DNA of 45,493 nt from Bacteroidales bacterium UBA5287 (GTDB lineage: Bacteria > Bacteroidota > Bacteroidia > Bacteroidales > Dysgonomonadaceae). This document shows positions 34,315 to 43,267 of this stretch, one piece after another. The stretch is from the NCBI GenBank assembly GCA_002411345.1, contig DHSL01000046.1, positions 1 to 45,493 of the forward strand, written 5' to 3'. A program made the translations under genes and the position numbers. How positions within the stretch are numbered: the stretch's first letter is position 1; every line of letters begins with the position of its first letter. The notes beneath the pieces were generated by a model that was given only the letters and a program-made list of their open reading frames with translations, made no database searches and was not told the DNA's origin.

Positions 34315-35139
34315 ATGCAGTATACTCTTTTCCCATCAGATCCTTTTATGTTTTTTTCTTTAGGTAGTGGCAGTTCAGGCAATTGTTATTATCTGGGCAA
34401 CTCGGAATACGGGGTTCTGATTGATGCCGGTGTAGGTGTTCGTACAATTATTAAACGCCTTAAAGAGTATGACATATCAATGCATCAAATTCAGGCTATA
34501 CTTATCACCCATGAACATTTTGATCATGTCAAATCCGCCACATCATTAGCTCACAAACATTTTTTGCCAGTGTATGCCACTCGTGAAGTACATAAAAGAA
34601 TTGAACAAAACACCATTATACCCTATTCACTTAATGGTTCCAGGAAATATATCAAGAAGGAATCAGCTTTCCACATCCGTGATATTCGCGTCACTCCATT
34701 TGAAGTACCCCATGACAGTGTAGATAATGTAGGCTATTTCTTTGAAATCGGGGATCAAACATTTGCATTAGCAACCGATGTCGGAATTATCACAGACACG
34801 ATTTCACATTACATATGCGCTTCAAATCATTTGGTAATAGAAAGCAATTATGATGAAGACTTATTACAAAATGGACGCTATCCCTATCATTTGAAAAAAC
34901 GAATTACTTCGGGTACCGGTCATCTGAGTAACTTGCAAACTTCACATTTTCTGTCCGAGAACTATTCTGACAAGCTCAAAAACATTTGGCTATGCCATTT
35001 GAGTGGTGATAACAACACTCCTGAGTTGGCTTTCAAAGCAACTCAAGAAAAATTTGCTCAAAAAGGCATAACTGTTGGAGAAGATGTAAATCTTCAGATT
35101 CTTGGAAGGAATCAACTTTCACCAAAAACCATTTTATAA
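34315..35139 (+). CDS. MBL-fold metal-dependent hydrolase (YycJ-like)
   Basis: A metallo-beta-lactamase-fold protein of up to 274 residues. The motif THEHFDHVKSA gives the HxHxDH metal site, and later metal ligands are plausible in ATDVGIITDT, VIESNYDEDLL and LCHLSGDNNTPELA. The core begins FFSLGSGSSGNCYYLGNSEY; an internal ATG at 34348 sits closer to that motif and may be the true start. YycJ-type enzymes are proposed 5'-3' DNA exonucleases linked to replication or mismatch repair; the role here is inferred. It lies about 70 bases after the peptidase gene and just before the flippase gene. Confidence 0.85.
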   Translation: MQYTLFPSDPFMFFSLGSGSSGNCYYLGNSEYGVLIDAGVGVRTIIKRLKEYDISMHQIQAILITHEHFDHVKSATSLAHKHFLPVYATREVHKRIEQNTIIPYSLNGSRKYIKKESAFHIRDIRVTPFEVPHDSVDNVGYFFEIGDQTFALATDVGIITDTISHYICASNHLVIESNYDEDLLQNGRYPYHLKKRITSGTGHLSNLQTSHFLSENYSDKLKNIWLCHLSGDNNTPELAFKATQEKFAQKGITVGEDVNLQILGRNQLSPKTIL

Positions 35140-35153
35140 TCTATTTTTAGTTG

Positions 35154-36599
35154 ATGAACGGCAATTTAAAAGATAAAACAGTGAATGCTGTTGCCTGGAA
35201 CAGTATAGAAAGAGTAATTTCTTTGCTAATCAATGCTTTTGTCGGGATTATTCTTGCCAACATCTTACTTCCTGAAGATTTTGGTGCAGTTGGAATTATC
35301 ATTGCCCTTTCCTCTTTCATGAATATTTTTACTGAGAGTGGTTTTAACACAGCACTCATACAGAAAAAAAACACTTCCGAAAGAGATTACAACACAGTAT
35401 TTACATTTAATTTGTTTGTCAGTCTCTCACTCTATTTCATTCTATTTTTTTGTGCCCCATTAATTTCACAATTCTATAACGAACCCAGAATCACAGCGCT
35501 ATCGCGAGTAATATTTTTAGGAGTAATTTTCCAAGCATTTGGCCTAGTGCAATCAAGTATGCTTATCAGGGAAATGAGAATGAAAGAATTTAATCTGGCA
35601 AATATTGTTTCGAACATATCCACCGGTATTGTTTCCATTGTTTTGGTATTAGCCGGTTTTGGCGTTTGGGCACTTGTTTTCCAACAACTAACACCAACTA
35701 TCGTACGTACTTCAGTTTATTATATAAAGACACGATGGAAACCACGAATTGGTTTTAACAAAACCGCTTTTAAGGAGATGTTTTCTGTTGGATCAAACAT
35801 TTTTCTGACATCATTTGTAAGTACGCTATTTCAAAACATCTACTCACTTGTTATTGGTAAAGTTTACAACATGAATCAATTAGGCTACTACAACCAAGCT
35901 GACAAATGGAGTAAGATGGGATATACAAGTATTAGTCAAGTTATGGCCCAACCAGCATTACCCGTATTGTCATCCATTCAAAATGACAGAGAACGGATGC
36001 AAAGAGTTTTCAGCAAATTAAATAAAACAACAGCCTATATTGTATTTGCGGTATTTGGAGGATTAATTGTTATGGCAGAACCCATTTTCCATTTGTTTTT
36101 TGGCACGAAATGGGATCTTTCAATACCACTATTCCAATTATTATTAGCGAAAGGAATATTCTTTGTGTTTGTTATTTTGATGAATAATTATATAACATCG
36201 ACAGGAAGAACAAGAGCAATTTTCTTTTTAGAGTTAATTAAAGATACAGCTATTGTTATTGCAATTGTGTTTACAATAGGTATTGATCTGAAAGCAATAG
36301 TGATTGGGCAATTGATTGCGACTGTTGTTCATTTTATTGTCACACTGTTTTATACTCAAAGAATTACAGGTTATTCAGTAACACAACAATTAAAAGATCA
36401 TTCACCATATTTATTAATCAGTTCAGTTATTTCCGCTCTCCTTATATTTATCGGTCAATTTATATCAAATGAAATATTGTTATTAGCAATTCAATTAATC
36501 TTATTTGTAACGCTATATTTAAGCATCAACAAACTTTTAAATTCAAAAATTCAAAAAGATATAATAGACACTATTAAACAGAGATTTCAAAGGAACTAA
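35154..36599 (+). CDS. Wzx-type lipopolysaccharide/polysaccharide flippase
   Basis: A 481-residue MOP-superfamily transporter with 12-14 hydrophobic segments. The N terminus reads LKDKTVNAVAWNSIERVISL and continues FVGIILANILLPEDFGAVGI, the usual start of polysaccharide exporters of the Polysacc_synt group; GYYNQADKWSKMGYTSISQV occurs mid-protein. ATG at 35154 is preferred to the TTG one codon earlier. It should move undecaprenyl-linked glycan units across the inner membrane. It heads a small surface-glycan region with two glycosyltransferases and a methyltransferase. Its stop overlaps the end of an opposed gene by 4 bases. Confidence 0.88.
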   Translation: MNGNLKDKTVNAVAWNSIERVISLLINAFVGIILANILLPEDFGAVGIIIALSSFMNIFTESGFNTALIQKKNTSERDYNTVFTFNLFVSLSLYFILFFCAPLISQFYNEPRITALSRVIFLGVIFQAFGLVQSSMLIREMRMKEFNLANIVSNISTGIVSIVLVLAGFGVWALVFQQLTPTIVRTSVYYIKTRWKPRIGFNKTAFKEMFSVGSNIFLTSFVSTLFQNIYSLVIGKVYNMNQLGYYNQADKWSKMGYTSISQVMAQPALPVLSSIQNDRERMQRVFSKLNKTTAYIVFAVFGGLIVMAEPIFHLFFGTKWDLSIPLFQLLLAKGIFFVFVILMNNYITSTGRTRAIFFLELIKDTAIVIAIVFTIGIDLKAIVIGQLIATVVHFIVTLFYTQRITGYSVTQQLKDHSPYLLISSVISALLIFIGQFISNEILLLAIQLILFVTLYLSINKLLNSKIQKDIIDTIKQRFQRN

Positions 36600-37426
36600 A
36601 TTTTCTCTCTTGAAAAAGCATCAATATATGAACCATCTGTTATATTTATGATTTCTTTTCCCTGAGACCTGCTGAATTTCTCAACCGAATGATAAGATCT
36701 AAAAGCAATTACCATACTTTCTAATATCTCATGTAATTTTAATGGAGATACTTTTCTTTCGGTACTTTTTTTATCATAAAAGTGAGCTAAATCCATGTTT
36801 ACCTTATTATCATCATCGACCCAGATCTCTTTCAACCAAGAATTTTCTGCACCAGCAAGATAAATTTTTGAATAGTTCATGCGTAAACCCACCATCATGC
36901 AAGGGATGAGCACATTTCTTGGTCGCGGCATTCCCCACCCTTTTTTATAGCAGTTGAAGGCAAAAGATTGAAATCCTTCGACAGGCGTAGCGTTGAACCA
37001 TCTGATTGTTATATTTTTATTTTCCCGAACACAAGACTGCCATATTTTCTCACTACGAGCATTTATTGGAACGAAAAGATCCATTGTCCACTTTGTTTTC
37101 TCCACAATTGCCTTTATTGTATTTTCCATTGTTTTGCCCGATTGAAAGAAAAGCGGGTCCATCAATAAATAATATTTAGGGCGAATCTGCTCATAATATT
37201 CCGAAATGGAAGCCTTATTAACAGCCATCAAATCTTTGTTTTCCAAAAAATATTGTTTATCTTGAAGCATTTGTGTGAGTGAAGGACCATTTCCTAATAT
37301 CACAAGATCTTTATGTCCAATAGGATAATCACCTATCGAACGAGATTGAATAATTATTTTTATACAACTTGCAATAGATTTTCCAAATTTGATGAAAAAC
37401 TGCTGTAAAGATTTAAATTCAGACAT
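36596..37426 (-). CDS. DUF115/GT42-like Rossmann protein, possible glycosyltransferase
   Basis: A 276-residue protein. The first part contains DLVILGNGPSLTQML, then KDLMAVNKASISEYYEQI and PKYYLLMDPLFF. This ILGNGPSL-plus-N pattern is shared by DUF115 proteins and GT42 sialyltransferases, where it binds the nucleotide sugar. Later segments are VLIPCMMVGLRMNYSKIYLA-GAENSW and near the end EIINITDGSYIDAF, the expected last strand. It may attach a sugar to a surface glycan. It is the only minus-strand gene in the glycan cluster, diverging from the GT4 gene with a 67-base spacer and ending against the flippase gene. Confidence 0.6.
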   Translation of the reverse strand: MSEFKSLQQFFIKFGKSIASCIKIIIQSRSIGDYPIGHKDLVILGNGPSLTQMLQDKQYFLENKDLMAVNKASISEYYEQIRPKYYLLMDPLFFQSGKTMENTIKAIVEKTKWTMDLFVPINARSEKIWQSCVRENKNITIRWFNATPVEGFQSFAFNCYKKGWGMPRPRNVLIPCMMVGLRMNYSKIYLAGAENSWLKEIWVDDDNKVNMDLAHFYDKKSTERKVSPLKLHEILESMVIAFRSYHSVEKFSRSQGKEIINITDGSYIDAFSREKI

Positions 37427-37468
37427 TCATTCTTTGTTTAACTGCATCATAAAATCACACAAAAGTAG

Positions 37469-37476
37469 TATTTTTG
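37469..37476 (+). promoter_or_regulatory. -7 promoter element for the GT4 gene
   Basis: TATTTTTG matches TAnnTTTG, 17 bases before the ATG at 37494, in the spacer shared with the divergent gene. Confidence 0.4.
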
Positions 37477-37493
37477 TTTATTATTCAAGAATT

Positions 37494-38723
37494 ATGAATG
37501 TTTTAATAGTTAGTACATCGGATATTCATGGAGGAGCAGCTATTGCTGCTTTCCGTTTAATGCGTGCATTGCAAACAGTTGGAACAAGTGTAAAAATGAT
37601 TGTTCGCGAAAAGCAATCTGATGATAAAGACATAATTCAGATAGGGAGTAATCTTAAAAACAAATGGAATTTCTATTGGGAACGAGGAATCATTTTTCTG
37701 AAAAACAGATTATCTAAAGAGAATTTATTTGATGTATCTATTGCAAATACCGGCAATTCAATTACGAAACTTCGTGAATTTCAAGAAGCAGATGTAATTC
37801 ATTTACATTGGATTAATCAAGGTATGCTTGCTGTCGATGAAATTAAAGATATTTTAAAATCAGGAAAAAAAGTAATATGGACGATGCACGATATGTGGGC
37901 CTTCACCGGTATTTGTCACCATGCCCGCCAATGTCATAGTTATCAAAGCACCTGTGGCAACTGTCCCTATCTAAGGACAAACACGAAAAAGGATCTTTCT
38001 AATAGAATATTTGAAGAAAAGATGTCTGCCTATTCTAATGGAAAAATCTCGTTTGTGGCTTGCAGTGATTGGTTGAAATCTCTTGCATTAAAAAGTCCAC
38101 TTACAAAAAATCATCTTGTTAAGTCAATACCAAATCCAATTGACACAAAAGTGTATTCAGATACCGACAAAACAGAAATTCGTCGTAAACTTCATTTACC
38201 AATAGATAAAAAAATTGTACTTTTCGCTGCTGTAAAAGCTTCCGACAAACGTAAAGGAGTTGATTTTCTGTTAAGCACAGCAAAACAACTATCAGACTAT
38301 AAGAATCAGCTGCTCTTTTTAATTGTTGGTAATGAAGGAGATCAGATAGCGCAACAAATAGACATTTCTACATTTTGTACCGGATTTGTGAATCCCACAC
38401 AGATGCAAGATTTATATAATGCTGCCGACTTGTTTCTAACCCCCTCATTACAGGAAAACCTACCCAATACAATTATGGAAGCTATGTCTTGTGGCACCCC
38501 TTGTGTTGGATTTAATATTGGTGGCATTCCTGAAATGATTGATCATAAAATAAATGGATACGTTGCTGAGTATATGGATGCCAACGATCTGACAAGAGGA
38601 ATATTATGGTCGTTATTTGAATCAGATGCCGAAATGCTTTCTAAAAATGCCAGAGAAAAAGTATTACTTGAATATGAACAAGAAAAAATAGCAAAACGTT
38701 ACTTAAAACTATATGAGCAATAA
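37494..38723 (+). CDS. glycosyltransferase family 4
   Basis: A 409-residue GT-B enzyme. The start at 37494 gives the standard beginning MNVLIVSTSDIHGGAAIAAF; an ATG at 37389 would overlap the divergent neighbour and add unrelated residues. The N-terminal half includes IHLHWINQGMLAVDEI and TMHDMWAFTGICHHA followed by a cysteine-rich loop (CHSYQSTCGNCPYL). The C-terminal domain has LFAAVKASDKRKGVDFLL, CTGFVNPTQMQDLYNAADLF and the EX7E donor motif in ENLPNTIMEAMSCGTPCVGF-NIGGIPEMI. It adds a sugar from a nucleotide donor to a lipid-linked glycan. The methyltransferase gene overlaps its end by 11 bases. Confidence 0.9.
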   Translation: MNVLIVSTSDIHGGAAIAAFRLMRALQTVGTSVKMIVREKQSDDKDIIQIGSNLKNKWNFYWERGIIFLKNRLSKENLFDVSIANTGNSITKLREFQEADVIHLHWINQGMLAVDEIKDILKSGKKVIWTMHDMWAFTGICHHARQCHSYQSTCGNCPYLRTNTKKDLSNRIFEEKMSAYSNGKISFVACSDWLKSLALKSPLTKNHLVKSIPNPIDTKVYSDTDKTEIRRKLHLPIDKKIVLFAAVKASDKRKGVDFLLSTAKQLSDYKNQLLFLIVGNEGDQIAQQIDISTFCTGFVNPTQMQDLYNAADLFLTPSLQENLPNTIMEAMSCGTPCVGFNIGGIPEMIDHKINGYVAEYMDANDLTRGILWSLFESDAEMLSKNAREKVLLEYEQEKIAKRYLKLYEQ

Positions 38724-39429
38724 AATAACCGATCAAGCACACTGGGACTCCTACTGGTCTAATTATCAATTTGAAAATGTGCCGAAAAAAGTAGTGTTCA
38801 ATAAATATACAAACAGATTATGCCAAGGGAAAAGTTTTATAGAAATTGGAGGATTTCCCGGTATTTTTGCTGCGTATATTTACAATAAGGGAATTCAGGA
38901 TGTTACTGTTCTTGATTTCTACATGAACACAGAAATTGTACGTAAATTTGAACAAAAGAATCAGATTCCCTATGAGACAATAAAATGTATACACAGCGAT
39001 TTTTTTGAGTTTTCACCTACAAGAAAATACGATGTAGTTTTTTCTTGTGGTTTTGCTGAGCATTTTCAAAACACAGAAGATGTTATCAAACGCCATATTG
39101 AATTAATGAGTGATAATGGTCAGCTACTTATTTTGATTCCTAATTTTCTTGGATTGAATGGATCAATACAACGCAAATTTGATAAAGATAATTTAGACGC
39201 ACATAATCTTAATTCAATGAGACTTGAGTATTTAAAAGATATAATGCAAACTACCGGATTAAAAGATATAAATGTGGAATATATTGGGAAACCCATGTTA
39301 TGGTTAGAACCAAAGCCAGAAAATATGAAATATCTTAAATCAGTAAAAATGTTAAGCTACTTGATTAAACTATTCCCAAAAAAAGGACGTTTATTATCTC
39401 CATATATAGCAATTTACGCAAGAAAATGA
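38713..39429 (+). CDS. SAM-dependent methyltransferase
   Basis: A 238-residue class I methyltransferase. Motif I is FIEIGGFPGIFAAYI and the acidic end of strand 2 is VTVLDFYM; then FEFSPTRKYDVVFSCGFAEH with the post-II/motif IV region (VVFSCGFAEHF), followed by QLLILIPNFLGLNG. The start overlaps the GT4 gene by 11 bases and the stop overlaps the GT2 gene by 4, so the three are translationally coupled. A role in methylating the surface glycan is inferred. Confidence 0.85.
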   Translation: MSNKITDQAHWDSYWSNYQFENVPKKVVFNKYTNRLCQGKSFIEIGGFPGIFAAYIYNKGIQDVTVLDFYMNTEIVRKFEQKNQIPYETIKCIHSDFFEFSPTRKYDVVFSCGFAEHFQNTEDVIKRHIELMSDNGQLLILIPNFLGLNGSIQRKFDKDNLDAHNLNSMRLEYLKDIMQTTGLKDINVEYIGKPMLWLEPKPENMKYLKSVKMLSYLIKLFPKKGRLLSPYIAIYARK

Positions 39430-40163
39430 TAAAACTATCAGTTATAACTGTTACATATAACGCAGAACAGACTTTGGAACGCACCATCAAAAGTGTTCAA
39501 GAACAATCATATCCATTTATTGAACATATAATTGCAGATGGCAATTCAAAAGACAACACTGTTGCTTTGATAGAAAAATATTCAACGAATAAAACTATTT
39601 GGAAAAGTGAACCAGATAAAGGGATTTATGATGCAATGAATAAAGCGGCGACTTTGGCTTCAGGTGATTACCTATGTTTTTTAAATGCAGGAGATACTTT
39701 TTATGATTCGAGTTCCGTTGAAAAAATGATGGCTCAGTTAAATGAAAACAGTCTACCCGATATTGTTTATGGTGAAACCGCCATTGTTGACAATCAGGGT
39801 AATTTTCTTTATATGAGAAGATTAAAAACTCCAGAAGTACTTACATGGAAAAGTTTTAAACAGGGGATGGTTGTATGTCATCAAGCATTTTTCATTAAAC
39901 GTCCTCTTTTTGAGTCATATAATTTAAACTATCGTTTCTCAGCGGATTTTGATTGGTGCATCCGTATGATGAAAAAAGCCAACATCCTATTTAACACCCA
40001 TTTTACATTGATTAAATATTTGAACGAGGGTACAACAACTGCAAACCGAACAGCTTCTCTCAAAGAACGATATAAAATAATGTCAAATTATTACGGGAAA
40101 GTTTCTACATTTTTATATCATTTGTGGTTTATTATTCGTATAATTATCAAACCAGAAAAATAA
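39426..40163 (+). CDS. glycosyltransferase family 2
   Basis: A 245-residue GT-A enzyme. Motifs: KLSVITVTYNAEQTLERTIK, SVQEQSYPFIEHIIADGNSK-D, SEPDKGIYDAMNKAATLASG, YLCFLNAGDTFY (DxD-equivalent AGD) and FSADFDWCIRM (acceptor-side ED-type motif). This group resembles WcaA/colanic-acid-type transferases. It is the last gene of the glycan cluster, overlapping the methyltransferase stop by 4 bases. The next gene, thrS, has its own promoter. Confidence 0.88.
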   Translation: MIKLSVITVTYNAEQTLERTIKSVQEQSYPFIEHIIADGNSKDNTVALIEKYSTNKTIWKSEPDKGIYDAMNKAATLASGDYLCFLNAGDTFYDSSSVEKMMAQLNENSLPDIVYGETAIVDNQGNFLYMRRLKTPEVLTWKSFKQGMVVCHQAFFIKRPLFESYNLNYRFSADFDWCIRMMKKANILFNTHFTLIKYLNEGTTTANRTASLKERYKIMSNYYGKVSTFLYHLWFIIRIIIKPEK

Positions 40164-40243
40164 AACATAAAAAATAAGCGATTGAAAAAGGTCACATTAT
40201 CATTTTTCTCTTCAATTTTAATGGCTATGAATCACAAAATCAT

Positions 40244-40251
40244 TACCTTTG
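40244..40251 (+). promoter_or_regulatory. -7 promoter element for thrS
   Basis: TACCTTTG matches TAnnTTTG, 31 bases before the thrS ATG. No TTTG is found at the usual -33 spacing. Confidence 0.5.
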
Positions 40252-40282
40252 CATTCTAAAAAGAAAAAAGAATAATTATTAT

Positions 40283-42244
40283 ATGATTAAAATAAAGTTT
40301 CCGGATAATTCGGTAAGAGAATACGAACAAGGCATTACCGCTTTACAAATTGCTGAAAGTATCAGTCAACGACTGGCTCAGGAAGTTTTGGCTGCAAGTG
40401 TAAATGGTGAAACATGGGATTTAAACCGACCGATTCAGGAAAATTCTACGATCCAACTCCTCAAATGGGAAGATGAAGAAGGCAAGCATGCTTACTGGCA
40501 TTCATCTGCTCACTTAATGGCTGAAGCACTTCAAGAGCTCTATCCCGGAATCAAATTCGGTATTGGTCCTGCTATTGAAAATGGATTCTATTATGATGTT
40601 GATCCCGGTGAAGGGGTGGCAATCAAAGAATCTGATTTTTCTGTCATTGAAAACAAAATGATGGAGTTAATAGCTAAGAAAGAGGATATTGTAAGGCAAG
40701 AAATATCAAAGTCTGATGCACTTGAAATGTTCTCAAGTAGAAATGAGAGCTACAAAGTGGAGCTGATTAATGAATTGGAGGATGGAACTATCACTACCTA
40801 TTCACAAGGAAACTTTACAGACTTATGTCGTGGTCCTCATTTGCCAAATACATCTTATATAAAAGCTGTAAAAATTTTATCAGCTGCCGGTGCTTATTGG
40901 CGTGGAGATGAACATCGTCCACAACTAACACGTTTATATGGAATAACTTTCCCCAAAAAGAAGTTACTTACTGAATATTTGGAACTACTTGAGGAAGCAA
41001 AAAAACGTGATCATCGTAAAATAGGAAAAGAACTAGAATTATTTGCTTTTTCTCAAAATGTTGGCGTTGGACTTCCGTTGTGGTTACCAAAAGGGACTCA
41101 ACTGAGACTCAAACTGGAAGAATTTTTGAAACGCATTCAACAACAATTTGAATATCAACAAGTAATGACTCCTCATATAGCAAACAAGCAACTTTATATC
41201 ACTTCGGGGCATTATGCAAAATATGGCAAGGATTCGTTTCAGTCAATGAAAACCCCTGTTGAAGGTGAAGAATTCATGTTGAAACCAATGAACTGCCCGC
41301 ATCATTGCGAAATTTATAAAGTTATTCCACGTTCTTATAAAGATTTACCACTTCGTTTAGCAGAATTTGGAACTGTTTATCGCTATGAACAAAGCGGTGA
41401 ATTGCACGGATTGACACGTGTTCGTGGTTTCACGCAAGATGATGCTCATATTTTTTGTATGCCAGATCAAGTAAAAGGTGAATTTTTGAAAGTAATGGAT
41501 ATTATTTTTATTATTTTCAAAGCATTGGATTTCAAAAACTTTGAAGCTCAGATTTCATTGCGTGATCCTGAAAATAAAGAAAAATATATTGGCAGCGATG
41601 AGAATTGGGATAAGGCTGAAAGCGCTATTGTTGAAGCTTGTAAAGAGAAAGGACTCCCCGCAAAAGTTGTATTGGGTGAAGCAGCTTTCTATGGACCGAA
41701 ACTTGATTTCATGGTGAAAGATGCAATTGGTCGTCGCTGGCAATTAGGCACAATTCAAGTTGATTACAATTTACCTGAACGATTTGAATTAGAATACACA
41801 GGTGCTGACAACCAGAAACATCGTCCTGTAATGATTCACAGAGCTCCATTTGGTTCAATGGAACGATTTGTTGCATTGCTGATTGAACATACAGCAGGAA
41901 AATTCCCTATCTGGCTTGCACCAACACAAGTAATCATTTTACCTGTCAGTGAGAAATTCAACGATTTCGCAAATGAGTTATCCAAAACGTATATTCGTCA
42001 AGGTATTCGTGTGGAAATTGATGACAGAAATGAAAAAGTAGGTAGAAAAATACGTGATAATGAATTGAAGAGAATCCCTTACATGTTAATTATCGGGGAA
42101 AAAGAAGTGGAAAATAATGAAGTCTCCGTTAGAAAACAAGGCGGAGAAGATTTAGGAACAATGAAATCTACTATATTTGCAGAAAACTTGCTCAAAGAAG
42201 TAGATAAAATGATGACTATGGATATAAATAAATCAAACATTTAA
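40283..42244 (+). CDS. thrS: threonyl-tRNA synthetase
   Basis: A 653-residue class II synthetase. It has an N-terminal TGS domain (IKFPDNSVREYEQGITALQI), the editing domain (YWHSSAHLMAEALQELYPGI, with FTDLCRGPHLPNT completing the metal-like site), the catalytic core (MNCPHHCEIYK zinc site, TVYRYEQSGELHGLTRVRGF, TQDDAHIFC, QVDYNLPERFELEYTG and HRAPFGSMERFVALLIEHTA) and the anticodon-binding domain (APTQVIILPVS, NEKVGRKIRDNELKRIPYML). It charges tRNA-Thr and removes Ser-tRNA-Thr. infC follows in the usual thrS-infC-rpmI-rplT order. Confidence 0.97.
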   Translation: MIKIKFPDNSVREYEQGITALQIAESISQRLAQEVLAASVNGETWDLNRPIQENSTIQLLKWEDEEGKHAYWHSSAHLMAEALQELYPGIKFGIGPAIENGFYYDVDPGEGVAIKESDFSVIENKMMELIAKKEDIVRQEISKSDALEMFSSRNESYKVELINELEDGTITTYSQGNFTDLCRGPHLPNTSYIKAVKILSAAGAYWRGDEHRPQLTRLYGITFPKKKLLTEYLELLEEAKKRDHRKIGKELELFAFSQNVGVGLPLWLPKGTQLRLKLEEFLKRIQQQFEYQQVMTPHIANKQLYITSGHYAKYGKDSFQSMKTPVEGEEFMLKPMNCPHHCEIYKVIPRSYKDLPLRLAEFGTVYRYEQSGELHGLTRVRGFTQDDAHIFCMPDQVKGEFLKVMDIIFIIFKALDFKNFEAQISLRDPENKEKYIGSDENWDKAESAIVEACKEKGLPAKVVLGEAAFYGPKLDFMVKDAIGRRWQLGTIQVDYNLPERFELEYTGADNQKHRPVMIHRAPFGSMERFVALLIEHTAGKFPIWLAPTQVIILPVSEKFNDFANELSKTYIRQGIRVEIDDRNEKVGRKIRDNELKRIPYMLIIGEKEVENNEVSVRKQGGEDLGTMKSTIFAENLLKEVDKMMTMDINKSNI

Positions 42245-42283
42245 TTAAACAGAAAAAATAGAAAGAAAACCAATATTTACTGA

Positions 42284-42856
42284 ATGAGACAAAACCCAAA
42301 AGATTCACACGATCAACACCGGATTAATGAAAAAATCCGCGTGCCAGAAGTCCGATTAGTAGGAGACAACGTAGAACAGGGAGTTTACCCAACAAGAGAA
42401 GCATTGCGGATGGCGCAGGACATGGATTTAGACTTAGTTGAAATTTCTCCGACTGCAAAGCCACCGGTATGCAGAATCACTGATTACCAGAAATTTTTAT
42501 ATCAACTAAAGAAAAAACAAAAGGAACAAAAAGCTAAATCGGTTAAAGTTGTAGTAAAAGAAATTCGTTTTGGACCACAAACCGACGATCATGACTATAA
42601 CTTTAAGCTGAAGCATGCGACGAATTTTCTAAGTGAAGGTTCAAAGGTAAAAGCTTACGTGTTTTTTAAAGGACGTTCTATTCTATTTAAGGAACAAGGG
42701 GAAGTATTGTTGTTACGTTTTGCTAATGATCTTGAAGATTATGCAAAAGTGGAACAACTTCCAATATTAGAAGGGAAACGTATGTCTATCATGCTTGCTC
42801 CAAAACCAAAAAAAGTAGCGACCCCTAAGAAAGAAATAGAAGACGCTGAAAAATAG
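42284..42856 (+). CDS. infC: translation initiation factor IF-3
   Basis: A 190-residue IF-3: N domain (HRINEKIRVPEVRLVGDNVE, MAQDMDLDLVEISPTAKPPV), basic linker (LKKKQKEQKAKSVKVVVKEI) and C domain (RFGPQTDDHDYNFKLKHATN, FLSEGSKVKAYVFFKGR). It binds the 30S subunit, prevents early subunit joining and checks start-codon pairing. A short lysine-rich tail with acidic end is typical of the phylum. The start is ATG, not the rare AUU of E. coli, so the classic IF-3 autoregulation by start codon is not expected. Confidence 0.97.
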   Translation: MRQNPKDSHDQHRINEKIRVPEVRLVGDNVEQGVYPTREALRMAQDMDLDLVEISPTAKPPVCRITDYQKFLYQLKKKQKEQKAKSVKVVVKEIRFGPQTDDHDYNFKLKHATNFLSEGSKVKAYVFFKGRSILFKEQGEVLLLRFANDLEDYAKVEQLPILEGKRMSIMLAPKPKKVATPKKEIEDAEK

Positions 42857-42876
42857 AATGTCATATACAAAATAAA

Positions 42877-42907
42877 TTTGATAATTAAAATATTATCATT
42901 AATTTTG
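42877..42907 (+). promoter_or_regulatory. Bacteroidetes-type promoter for rpmI-rplT
   Basis: TTTG (42877-42880), exactly 19 bases, TAATTTTG (42900-42907) matches the consensus. It lies between infC and rpmI, allowing the two ribosomal proteins to be made independently of thrS-infC. Confidence 0.7.
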
Positions 42908-42916
42908 CAAACTTTT

Positions 42917-42934
42917 TCGCTGGAAAAACAGCGA
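42917..42934 (+). promoter_or_regulatory. leader hairpin before rpmI
   Basis: TCGCTG and CAGCGA form a 6-bp stem with loop GAAAAA close to the predicted transcript start and about 35 bases before the rpmI ATG. No T run follows, so it is not a simple terminator. A similar but weaker motif (ttttgctggacaaaaacgct) lies before rplT at about 43226-43245. A ribosomal-protein binding site is possible. Confidence 0.4.
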
Positions 42935-42968
42935 GATTAATTTATAATTTACAAATAGATATAGCAAA

Positions 42969-43166
42969 ATGCCGAAAATTAAGACTAATTCCGGTGCAAA
43001 AAAAAGGTTTGCCCTTACCGGATCAGGAAAAATCAAGAGAAAGCATGCTTTTAAAAGTCACATTCTAACAAAAAAGACTAAAAAGCAAAAAAGAAATCTT
43101 ACACAGTCAGGTCTTGTTCATAAGACAGATATGAATGGAACCTTGAAATTACTGGGATTGAAATAA
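42969..43166 (+). CDS. rpmI: 50S ribosomal protein L35
   Basis: A 65-residue basic protein with the full L35 pattern: MPKIKTNSGAKKRFALTGSG, KIKRKHAFKSHILTKK and ending in GTLKLLGLK. It is part of the large subunit. It sits between infC and rplT. Confidence 0.97.
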   Translation: MPKIKTNSGAKKRFALTGSGKIKRKHAFKSHILTKKTKKQKRNLTQSGLVHKTDMNGTLKLLGLK

Positions 43167-43267
43167 ATTAACAGTAAAGATTTCTAAAAAAACGATTTAA
43201 TAACAGGATGTATGCTCAAAAGATTTTTGCTGGACAAAAACGCTAACATTCAAAAGAATTTAACATT

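Noticed and set aside
37389..37493. Earlier start for the GT4 gene
   Set aside because: The added residues overlap the divergent gene and precede the conserved MNVLIVST start; a promoter-like element lies within this stretch.
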